Position numbers and translations under genes: made by a program
Assembly (NCBI GenBank): GCA_903820655.1
Contig: CAIJIA010000078.1
Location: 1-6,922, forward strand
Reading direction: 5' to 3'
Origin: an uncultured Chloroflexota bacterium
GTDB lineage: Bacteria; Chloroflexota; Limnocylindria; Limnocylindrales; Limnocylindraceae
DNA: 6,922 nucleotides
Shown: piece after piece, positions 1 to 5,955 of the stretch
How positions within the stretch are numbered: the stretch's first letter is position 1
Layout: each line of letters begins with the position of its first letter
The notes under the pieces: generated by a model
What the model was told of the DNA's origin: nothing
Seen by the model: the letters and a program-made list of their open reading frames with translations, nothing else
Databases searched by the model: none

Positions 1-266
1 AGCTGCAGCTCTACGCGCTGGCCTGGCGCGCTGCAACGGGGCGCCTCCCTGACGAGGTGAGCCTGCGCTTCCTCGACACCGGTCGAGTCGCCACCGTGCC
101 AGTGGAGCCGAAGCGCATCGTGAAGGCACGCGAACTGATCGTGGTTGCAGCGGAGGGGATCCTCGGCGGCGTCATGGACCCAAAGCCAGAGTTGATGACC
201 TGCACCTACTGCTCGTACCGTGAGCTCTGCCCAGCGTCGAAGGCTCCAGCGGGGCGGCCCGCATGA
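1..266 (+). CDS. PD-(D/E)XK / RecB-family nuclease, C-terminal fragment
   Basis: This is the last 87 or so residues of a gene that begins before the window; the reading frame is open from base 3. The fragment opens with LQLYALAWRAATGRLP, which matches the QxxxY motif that follows the catalytic core in RecB/AddB/Cas4-type PD-(D/E)XK nucleases. It ends with CTYCSYRELCP, whose cysteine codons lie at 201, 210 and 228. The CX2CX5C spacing is the C-terminal trio of the four-cysteine Fe-S cluster in the AddB/Cas4-like branch; the first cysteine would lie upstream. Such domains degrade DNA ends in recombination and repair, often at the C-terminus of a UvrD-type helicase, but whether a helicase is attached cannot be seen here. 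The stop overlaps the next start by four bases (ATGA), which suggests translational coupling. The family call is good; the exact member is open. Confidence 0.82.
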   Translation, partial: LQLYALAWRAATGRLPDEVSLRFLDTGRVATVPVEPKRIVKARELIVVAAEGILGGVMDPKPELMTCTYCSYRELCPASKAPAGRPA

Positions 267-775
267 CGCTCCGGGATGGAGAGCGACGCAACACTACAGA
301 GCAGCTTGAGCTGCCGCTCGATCAGCAACCCAGCGCGCCGGTTGTTGGGAAGGTGCTGCGCACCGTCGCCACGCCGCCGACACCACCGCGCATTCCCGCT
401 GGAGATCAGCGCCTGATTCGCCTCCTCGGCATCGGCGCGCTCCTTGCAGCGCTGGCCACCATCGGTGGCGCACTGACGATTGATCCTGTTGTCGACCCGA
501 CGCGCGCCCTTGCCGTTGTGGCCGCACTGGCCCTCACCGTGGCGCTCGGGCTCACGGCACTACTTCTACTGCGCTCGTTCCAGGGGCATCCGGGTGTCTG
601 GCGTGTGCGCCGTCGCCGGAGCGTGCGGCGTGGGCTATTTGCGGGAGCCTTGATCGGTGGCTATCTCGCCCTGCGCATCATTGGCCTGGGCGGACCGACC
701 GGGCTGCTCATCGCCACTCTTCTCGTGGTCGTGGCTGAGGCGGCGATCTCACGGAGTGAGATCGACTCGGTCTAG
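263..775 (+). CDS. Hypothetical four-helix membrane protein
   Basis: I do not recognise a named family. The 170-residue protein has a polar, proline-rich N-terminal tail (residues 1-48, with a PTPPRIP stretch). Four hydrophobic segments follow at about 51-72, 82-103, 124-141 and 145-161. A very basic loop (about 114-123, WRVRRRRSVRR) sits between helices 2 and 3 and by the positive-inside rule should be cytoplasmic. That places both termini in the cytoplasm if all four segments span. There is no signal peptide, conserved polar site or metal motif in the helices, so no activity is proposed. The ATG shares ATGA with the nuclease stop, so the two are probably cotranscribed and coupled. No clear Shine-Dalgarno sequence precedes it. 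Composition and third-position GC look like the neighbours, which supports a real gene. Confidence 0.7.
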   Translation: MTLRDGERRNTTEQLELPLDQQPSAPVVGKVLRTVATPPTPPRIPAGDQRLIRLLGIGALLAALATIGGALTIDPVVDPTRALAVVAALALTVALGLTALLLLRSFQGHPGVWRVRRRRSVRRGLFAGALIGGYLALRIIGLGGPTGLLIATLLVVVAEAAISRSEIDSV

Positions 776-789
776 GCCTCGAATCTGCC

Positions 790-805
790 CCTACAGAGGT
801 GTAGG
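790..805. repeat. Dyad symmetry over a -10-like hexamer
   Basis: CCTACA (790-795) and TGTAGG (800-805) form a perfect 6-base inverted repeat around GAGG, in the only substantial gap of the left half. It lies 15 bases after the membrane-protein stop and about 55-70 bases before the agmatinase start. No T-run follows, so it is a poor intrinsic terminator. Because its right arm runs into TAGGAT (802-807), it could be an operator for a repressor. A short mRNA hairpin or chance are the alternatives. Confidence 0.35.
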
Positions 806-807
806 AT
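802..807 (+). promoter_or_regulatory. Candidate -10 box upstream of the agmatinase gene
   Basis: TAGGAT is identical to the hexamer before the CapA gene at 4320. Here it is about 50 bases from the start codon, so it would give a leadered mRNA. No convincing -35 hexamer lies 16-18 bases upstream. A second possibility nearer the gene is TTGGCT (829-834), 17 bases, then TAGGTG (852-857), which has a better -35 but a weaker -10 and would start transcription around 863-865. Confidence 0.35.
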
Positions 808-859
808 TGCCACGCGCCCTGCTGGACGTTGGCTCGCACCGGCGGCGCTTCTAGGTGAG

Positions 860-1930
860 ATGGTGACCAATATGAGCCCGAATACCCCACCCTTTGCCGC
901 CTCCCTTGCCGCGCTCGGCTGGGACGGTACTCCAGAGCAGCGCAACCCACTTGATCGCCCCTCGTATGTAGGGCCGGTCAGCTTCGCTCAACTCCCATGG
1001 GTTGAGGATGTGGTGGAGATCCGTCGTCGTAAGGCCGACATCGCCATCATCGGCGCACCGTTTGACGATGCGGTCACACATCGTCCTGGCACACGGTTCG
1101 GGCCTCGCGCCATTCGTGAGGCGCAGTACCAAACCGGCACGCTGCACTCGCTGCAGGTGGGCGTCGAGCCCTTTACCGCCCTCACCGCCGTTGATGCAGG
1201 GGACGCCGTCGTGTACCCAGGACGACTTGAGCACGGACACGGTGCGATCTATCGCAAGGTTCGTGAGGTCGCTGAGACTGGTGCGATTCCGATCGTTCTC
1301 GGCGGCGACCACTCCATCACGTGGCCGAATGCAACGGCGATTGCCGAGATGCGTTGGCCGCAGCGGATCGGCATTCTGCACTTTGATGCGCACGCCGACG
1401 CCTCCATTGACGGATACGGCTCGCTCCACAGCCACGGCTCACCGATGCGCCGCCTGATCGAATCTGGCGCGGTGCTCGGCAAGAACTTTGTGCAGGTCGG
1501 CCTGCGCGGCTACTTCCCCGACAGTGAGACGCTCGGCTGGATGCGAGAGCACGGCATGCGCAGTCACTTCATGACCGAGATTGAGGAGCGCGGCTCAGAG
1601 GCGGTCATTGCGACGGCGATCGCCGAAGCGCTCGACGGTCCAGATGCGATCTGGATCAGCCTCGACATTGATGTGGTCGATCCGGGCCTCGCGCCAGGGA
1701 CGGGCACACCAGAGCCAGGCGGGATGCTCTCGCGTGAGCTGCTCCGCGGCCTCCGCCAGATCGCGGCACAGGTGCCGATCGCAGGAATGGACATCGTTGA
1801 GGTCTCACCACCCTATGACTGGGCTGAGTCAACGGCGATGATCGCCAACCGTGCCGCCCTTGAGGTGATTAGCGCGCTTGCAAAGCGCAAGGAGTCCGGC
1901 GAGACGATTCGTTGGGAACCCTCCCGCTGA
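860..1930 (+). CDS. speB: Agmatinase / ureohydrolase-family amidinohydrolase
   Basis: A complete member of the arginase/agmatinase superfamily, which uses a two-metal (usually Mn) centre to hydrolyse guanidino compounds to urea and an amine; for agmatinase the amine is putrescine. All metal-binding motifs are present: GGDHS (His151), HFDAHADA (Asp176, His178, Asp180) and SLDIDVVDPGLAPGTGTPEP (Asp269, Asp271), then the conserved C-terminal MDIVEVSPPYD with Glu314. At 356 residues it is longer than a typical 300-320 residue SpeB, mainly through about 50 N-terminal residues. Relatives act on guanidinobutyrate, proclavaminate, formiminoglutamate or guanidine itself, so agmatine is the default guess and not proven. 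The start is uncertain: ATG 860 directly follows AGGTGAG (too close for a ribosome site), GTG 863 could be leaderless, and ATG 872 has GGTGA five bases upstream. Its end overlaps the methyltransferase start. Confidence 0.9.
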   Translation: MVTNMSPNTPPFAASLAALGWDGTPEQRNPLDRPSYVGPVSFAQLPWVEDVVEIRRRKADIAIIGAPFDDAVTHRPGTRFGPRAIREAQYQTGTLHSLQVGVEPFTALTAVDAGDAVVYPGRLEHGHGAIYRKVREVAETGAIPIVLGGDHSITWPNATAIAEMRWPQRIGILHFDAHADASIDGYGSLHSHGSPMRRLIESGAVLGKNFVQVGLRGYFPDSETLGWMREHGMRSHFMTEIEERGSEAVIATAIAEALDGPDAIWISLDIDVVDPGLAPGTGTPEPGGMLSRELLRGLRQIAAQVPIAGMDIVEVSPPYDWAESTAMIANRAALEVISALAKRKESGETIRWEPSR

Positions 1931-2679
1931 GCGAAACCGCCTCCGAGGTACGAATCCGCCTGCTCGCTGACGAACGCGACTTAACCTCCGCCGCCGACGG
2001 CGACCTCGCGTATTGGCGGGAGGTAGCGTCGGAATCGGACGGAACCGCTCTTGAGATCGGGTGCGGCGCAGGTCGCATCCTGACCGCCCTCGACGCCGCT
2101 GAGCGGCAGCTCATCGGCGTTGATCTTGATGTAGCCGCCCTCGCCTTGGCCGGTGAGCGCGCCCCGTCTGCCGAATGGATCTGTGCAGATGGCCGAACCT
2201 GGCGTTTTGATGAAGCCGAGGCAGCCCTCGTGATTCTTGGCGGAGATCTGCTCTCGTTGATCACTGCGTCTGATGACCTTGCAGCACTCTTGCGAACCGC
2301 AGCGCTGCACTGCGCTCCTGGCGGGCAGGTGGGGCTCGACGCCACACTCATGGATCCGCAACTGTTCGCGGACGAGGTCGAAGGTGAATGGAGCGTTGAT
2401 CTGGAGCGCGCAGACGTTGATTTCACAACGGTTCGGCGTGAAAGTCGCATAAGTCCCGACCCGCAGGCGCGTACGAACACCGTTTTATTGGAGATTCGGC
2501 ATCGGGCGGTAGGGGTCGACGGCCGCCTCACGGTGATCTATCCCGACCGAGCACCATTTGCGATTCGGGCCTGGCAGCCGGATGAGGTGCGAGCCCTCGC
2601 CGCCTCCGTCGGCCTACGCGTAGCGAGGGTCGGCGCCGACGATCGTCTGCGCTGGCTGCTACGGTCAGCCCATGAGTGA
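1912..2679 (+). CDS. Class I SAM-dependent methyltransferase
   Basis: A 255-residue Rossmann-fold methyltransferase. Motif I, the SAM-binding glycine-rich loop, is ALEIGCGAGRI (46-56); the acidic residue at the end of strand 2 is in GVDLD (69-73), expected to bind the ribose hydroxyls; ICADGRTW (90-97) is the motif near the adenine; and VILGGDLLSLI (107-117) sits at the motif IV position. The C-terminal segment WQPDEVRALAASVGLRV (221-237) resembles the final helix and strand of small-molecule methyltransferases. The substrate is unknown. The start is TTG, the only start codon before motif I that keeps the N-terminal helix; it lies inside the last codons of the agmatinase gene (19-base overlap), pointing to one transcript. 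Rare TTA and ATA codons occur here (around 1981, 2448 and 2485) and are scarce in neighbours. Its stop overlaps the murI start by eight bases. Confidence 0.86.
   Translation: MGTLPLSETASEVRIRLLADERDLTSAADGDLAYWREVASESDGTALEIGCGAGRILTALDAAERQLIGVDLDVAALALAGERAPSAEWICADGRTWRFDEAEAALVILGGDLLSLITASDDLAALLRTAALHCAPGGQVGLDATLMDPQLFADEVEGEWSVDLERADVDFTTVRRESRISPDPQARTNTVLLEIRHRAVGVDGRLTVIYPDRAPFAIRAWQPDEVRALAASVGLRVARVGADDRLRWLLRSAHE
2660..2665 (+). promoter_or_regulatory. Candidate -10 box for a leaderless murI mRNA
   Basis: TACGGT lies inside the end of the methyltransferase gene and ends exactly six bases before the murI ATG, so transcription would begin at or next to the start codon. The -35 region is weak: CCGACG at 2636-2641 with an 18-base spacer shares only the central GAC with TTGACA. 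The call rests on the same hexamer-to-start distance at 4320, 4326 (minus strand) and 6431. Confidence 0.45.
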
Positions 2680-3562
2680 CCCACGCCCGATTGGGCTCTT
2701 TGATTCAGGGATCGGCGGCCTCACCGTTCTGCGCGAAGTGCAGGCGCGCCTACCAGCCGAATCCACCATCTACATCGGCGATAGCGCTCGCCACCCATAC
2801 GGCACCCGTAGCGACGCCGAGGTGCGCACCTTCGCTGAAGAGCTCAGCGACGAGCTGGTGGCGCGTGGCGTCAAGGCGATCATTATCGCCTGCAATACCG
2901 CTACCGCCGTGGCGCTCGAACACCTTCGCGAGCGGCATCCATCAACGCCGATTATTGGCGTCATTCGACCGGGAGCGGCAGCCGCAGCGCTGGCGACGCG
3001 CACTGGCCGAGTCGGTGTGTTGGCAACCGTGGCGACCGTCCGATCGCGTGCCTACTTCGCCGCCATCAAAGATGAGAACCCTGGCACGCGGGTGATAGAG
3101 CGAGCCGCCTCCGAGCTCGTTCCACTCATTGAGTCAGGGCTAACGAACACCCAAGAGATGAGCGATGCCATCCACGCGGCGATCGACCCGTTTCTCGCTG
3201 GTGATCCGAGCGAACGCATTGACACCCTGTTGCTCGGGTGCACACACTTCCCGTTGATTCGTGGCGCGATCGATGCGGCGCTCGGTGCCCCGATTGCGGT
3301 GGTTGATTCTGCGGCAGCAACGGCGAGCTTTATTCAAGAGATCATTTCGGTGAACGGGCTTGAGACACCAGGATCGAGCCGTGGAACGGCGGCTGACCCC
3401 GGCCACCTTGGGCACTCCGCGCCCGCGTCAGCGCCAGTAGCTCCTGAGCATCAGATCTTTACGACAGGGGATCCTGCGGCGGTGGATGCGCTCGCACTCC
3501 GCCTCTTTGGGGATGGCGCACCGCGCGCGCAGCAGATCACTCTGGGTACGAAGCGCGGCTAG
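2672..3562 (+). CDS. murI: Glutamate racemase
   Basis: MurI interconverts L- and D-glutamate without a cofactor and supplies D-glutamate for peptidoglycan precursors in the cytoplasm. The family signatures are all present: IGLFDSGIGGLTVL (7-20, Asp11 and Ser12), YIGDSARHPYGTRS (34-47), IIACNTATAVAL (71-82) with the first catalytic cysteine Cys74, and LLLGCTHFPLI (186-196) with the second, Cys190, followed by Thr191-His192. At 296 residues it is slightly longer than the usual 260-280. The excess is a Gly/Ser/Pro/Ala-rich stretch at about 231-258, just before the normal C-terminal FTTGDPAAVDAL segment, and is probably a surface loop. The ATG overlaps the methyltransferase stop by eight bases. 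There is no ribosome-binding site, but a -10-like hexamer lies six bases upstream. The TAG stop shares CTAG with the convergent nucleosidase gene. Confidence 0.96.
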   Translation: MSDPRPIGLFDSGIGGLTVLREVQARLPAESTIYIGDSARHPYGTRSDAEVRTFAEELSDELVARGVKAIIIACNTATAVALEHLRERHPSTPIIGVIRPGAAAAALATRTGRVGVLATVATVRSRAYFAAIKDENPGTRVIERAASELVPLIESGLTNTQEMSDAIHAAIDPFLAGDPSERIDTLLLGCTHFPLIRGAIDAALGAPIAVVDSAAATASFIQEIISVNGLETPGSSRGTAADPGHLGHSAPASAPVAPEHQIFTTGDPAAVDALALRLFGDGAPRAQQITLGTKRG

Positions 3563-4314
3563 CGGCGCTCCAGCGCTGGCAGGATGGCGCGCACAATTTC
3601 GGCGGCGTTCTTTGAGGCGAGCGCGAGATACTCCCAAAAGCTGAGCGTAGCCTCACCATCACCAGCGTCGCTCACGCTGCGGATCACCAGCCAGGGGATG
3701 CCGTGTGTGCGTGCCGCATAGGCGATTGCCGCCCCCTCCATCTCGACGAGGTCGGCTGAGCTGCGTGCGGCGATTGCATCGCGAACCTTCTGATCGGCAA
3801 CGAACCAGTCGCCGGTGGCGATGCGGCCGCGACGGAGGTTGATTCCAAGGCGCGCCGTCGTAGGTGCAGCGGCGCTGAAGGCAGCCGCGACGAGCTCAGC
3901 GTCGGCAGCCAAAAGTGGGTCGCCCTTTGATGGGATATCTGCGCCGTAGCCGAAGAGTCGAAAGCCGTCGGCCTCTGCAGCGGCAAAGTCATGTTGCAAG
4001 ACGCCATCAGCGAGCAGGACGTCGCCAACGCGATACCCCGCATGTAGGGCGCCGGCGGAGCCAACGGAGATCACGCAGCGCGGTTCAACTGCCAGGGCGG
4101 CGGTGACGGCAACCACCGACGCGACCTTGCCGACGCCGCAGCGCAGGAGGGCGACCGGGTGAGTGTCGATGCGACCGATGAGCAGCGCCCCCTCTGTGAG
4201 CCCTGGCAGTGGGTGCGGCACCAGATCGCTGGCGAGCGCCTCAAGAGCGGCGCGCTCCTCGGTCAGCGCGGCAGCGATGAGTGTTGGGCCAGAAGGGCGG
4301 AAGTGTGGCTGCAT
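3559..4314 (-). CDS. mtnN: 5'-methylthioadenosine/S-adenosylhomocysteine nucleosidase
   Basis: MtnN (Pfs) cleaves the glycosidic bond of MTA and SAH, releasing adenine and a thioribosyl product; it relieves product inhibition of methyltransferases and polyamine synthases. Over 251 residues the purine-nucleoside-phosphorylase-like fold shows AALTEERAAL (15-24; Glu19/Glu20 at the place of the N-terminal catalytic glutamate), LRCGVGKVAS (57-66), VISVGSAGAL (81-90), RIATGDWFV (164-172), LVEMEGAAIAY (189-199; Met192-Glu193 contact the ribose) and VIRSVSDAGD (210-219; Asp216 is the proposed proton donor to adenine). The frame stays open upstream to 4506, but that extension is arginine-rich, lies over the CapA gene, and precedes the conserved fold. 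ATG at 4314 is chosen because TATCCT ends six bases before it, implying a leaderless transcript. The stop overlaps that of murI. Confidence 0.93.
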   Translation of the reverse strand: MQPHFRPSGPTLIAAALTEERAALEALASDLVPHPLPGLTEGALLIGRIDTHPVALLRCGVGKVASVVAVTAALAVEPRCVISVGSAGALHAGYRVGDVLLADGVLQHDFAAAEADGFRLFGYGADIPSKGDPLLAADAELVAAAFSAAAPTTARLGINLRRGRIATGDWFVADQKVRDAIAARSSADLVEMEGAAIAYAARTHGIPWLVIRSVSDAGDGEATLSFWEYLALASKNAAEIVRAILPALERR

Positions 4315-4319
4315 GGGGG

Positions 4320-4326
4320 TAGGATA
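4320..4326. promoter_or_regulatory. Shared bidirectional -10 box for two leaderless genes
   Basis: TAGGATA reads TAGGAT (4320-4325) on the plus strand and TATCCT (4326-4321) on the minus strand. The plus hexamer ends six bases before the GTG of the CapA gene at 4332. The minus hexamer ends six bases before the ATG of mtnN at 4314. The start codons are only 17 bases apart, so neither gene can have room for a leader with a ribosome site. No good -35 element is seen in either direction (GCGGAA and CACAGC at a 17-base spacer). The two polymerases cannot bind together, so firing should be mutually exclusive. Confidence 0.6.
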
Positions 4327-4331
4327 GCGGT

Positions 4332-5939
4332 GTGCATCTGCCCGCTGTGTCCCACGCTCCGTTGCCGCAACGTCGCGGACTCTTCTCGCTCGCGCTCGCA
4401 CTGCTGCTTGCCGCCGCGTGCGGCACCTCCGCCGCGCCGTCGGGGGCGAGCGGAGATCCGATGGGTAGCCCGAACATCTCACCAACCAGCGATACACGAA
4501 GCCCACTGATCCCCGTTGCTGGATACCGCAGCACCCTCACCGCGCTCACGAGCACAGGGGTTGCGCGCCTCGCTGAGGTCGGGGGGAAGCAGCCGATCAC
4601 AAAGCTCATCCTCATCCGACCAGAGTCGGCCGCCATTCTTGAGGCGCTCGGCCTTTCGGCCACCTCGATCGCATCGCGCCTGACACTTGTCGCAGATCGA
4701 ACCGCCCTGAAGGCTGCACTTGCAGCCGATGAGAAGGCGGCTGGGTTCGTGCGGCTCGCCGCCCTTGAGCCGGCACTCCGCACCCTTACGTGGGAGGGGG
4801 CCGCTATCGTCGGCGTGCATCACATCGAAACTCTGGCCGAGTGGCCACTGCGCGCTGAGCTCCCTGCCGACACATCCATTCCTGCAGAGTGGCTCACCGG
4901 GCCGCTTGCCTATGATCCTGCAACAGCGTGGACCCTTGCTGCTGGTGGTGACATCCTGCTCGATCGTGGAGTTTCCTATCGCTCAAAGCGGGCGACGCGC
5001 GGCGTCGACTCGTTCTTTGATGGCGGCCTTGCCGATATCACCGGAACAACCTGCTGTAGTCAGTTTGGCGTGCCACGTGTTGCTGCGCGCTACGTGAGCG
5101 GTGGAGGCATCAACGGTCTGATGCGCTCACTCTTCCAGCAGGCAGATCTTTCAATCGCGAACCTTGAATCACCAACACCGAAGAAGTGGCGCCAACACAA
5201 CTCAGGGACAACGTTCACAGGAGACCCTGCGCTGCTTCGAGTGGTGAAAGAGGCGGGATTTGATTTCCTCTCGCTGGCGAACAATCACATTGGCGATGGG
5301 GGCGTCTATCGCATCCCCGAGACTATTGCCGCTGTAACAGCAGCTGGCATGCAGAGCGGTGGCGCTGGGGCAAACCTAGCTGAGGCGCAGCGCCCGTGGC
5401 TGACCGATGTCGGCGGCATCACTGTAGGCATTGTCGCTGTCGACCAGGTAAACCCGAGCACGCACGCGCAGGTAAATCGGCCGGGGAGTGCGCCGATTGG
5501 GGTCCTTGAGATGCGCGCCTCCATTGCGGCAGCTCGTGCCGCTGGCGCAGACGTCGTTATCGTTTTCCCACACTGGGGCTTGGAGTTCCAGGCACAGCCG
5601 ACCGCCTCGCAGCGGAGGTTTGCCAAGCGGGCGATTGAAGCTGGGGCCGACATGATCCTCGGATCGCATTCTCACTGGGCGAGTGCCATGGAGATCATCA
5701 ATGGCAAGCCGGTCTTCTACTCCATGGGGAACTTCGTCTTTGACCAGAACTGGTCCGTTGAAACCTCCGAAGGGATCGTGATTGAGTCGACGTTTGCGGG
5801 ATCGCGGCTGGTTAGCACGCGCATGTTGCCGACCGTCATTCTCAATCAATCGCAGCCGAACTTTGTCGATGTCGCCACAGATGGCGTGCCGATTATGAAT
5901 CGCGTCTGGAAAGGCTCAAAGGGTCTGCCGCGCTGGTAG
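4332..5939 (+). CDS. CapA-family exported metallophosphatase-like lipoprotein
   Basis: A 535-residue protein whose residues about 200-500 form a PGA_cap/CapA domain (calcineurin-like phosphoesterase fold), named for poly-gamma-glutamate capsule proteins but present in many bacteria without capsules. Metal-site motifs in order are AAGGDILLDR (Asp207), SIANLESP (Asn277, Glu279), SLANNHIGDGG (Asn318, His319), VFPHWGLEF (His414), LGSHSHW (His446, His448) and YSMGNFVFDQ (Asn467). The N-terminus has basic residues, a hydrophobic stretch (17-29) and LLAAACG, a plausible though not ideal lipobox with Cys30, then a Ser/Gly/Pro-rich linker; it is probably anchored outside the membrane. Residues about 60-175 form an extra domain resembling the end of a PstS-like binding protein (weak). 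A CC pair (241-242) lies between the first two metal motifs. GTG is chosen for its leaderless -10 box. Its substrate is unknown. Confidence 0.86.
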   Translation: MHLPAVSHAPLPQRRGLFSLALALLLAAACGTSAAPSGASGDPMGSPNISPTSDTRSPLIPVAGYRSTLTALTSTGVARLAEVGGKQPITKLILIRPESAAILEALGLSATSIASRLTLVADRTALKAALAADEKAAGFVRLAALEPALRTLTWEGAAIVGVHHIETLAEWPLRAELPADTSIPAEWLTGPLAYDPATAWTLAAGGDILLDRGVSYRSKRATRGVDSFFDGGLADITGTTCCSQFGVPRVAARYVSGGGINGLMRSLFQQADLSIANLESPTPKKWRQHNSGTTFTGDPALLRVVKEAGFDFLSLANNHIGDGGVYRIPETIAAVTAAGMQSGGAGANLAEAQRPWLTDVGGITVGIVAVDQVNPSTHAQVNRPGSAPIGVLEMRASIAAARAAGADVVIVFPHWGLEFQAQPTASQRRFAKRAIEAGADMILGSHSHWASAMEIINGKPVFYSMGNFVFDQNWSVETSEGIVIESTFAGSRLVSTRMLPTVILNQSQPNFVDVATDGVPIMNRVWKGSKGLPRW

Positions 5940-5955
5940 CCCGAGCTGCAGTGCG

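Noticed and set aside
776..859. A tRNA or small RNA gene in the gap before the agmatinase
   Set aside because: The only paired element is a 6-base dyad; there is no cloverleaf, TTC-loop or CCA end.
851..1435. Minus-strand open frame opposite the agmatinase
   Set aside because: No recognisable motif, and it lies opposite the metal-binding motifs of a well-supported gene.
1869..2531. Long minus-strand open frame opposite the methyltransferase
   Set aside because: Arg/Ser/Ala-rich product typical of antisense frames in GC-rich genes; the plus strand has clear SAM-binding motifs.
4315..4506. Upstream extension of the mtnN reading frame (64 more residues)
   Set aside because: The added part is arginine-rich, has no relation to the nucleosidase fold, covers the start and signal peptide of the CapA gene, and ATG 4314 has a well-placed -10 box.
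4159..4509. Plus-strand open frame across the start of mtnN and CapA
   Set aside because: It overlaps two well-supported genes in the wrong frame and is rich in Arg, Cys and Pro.
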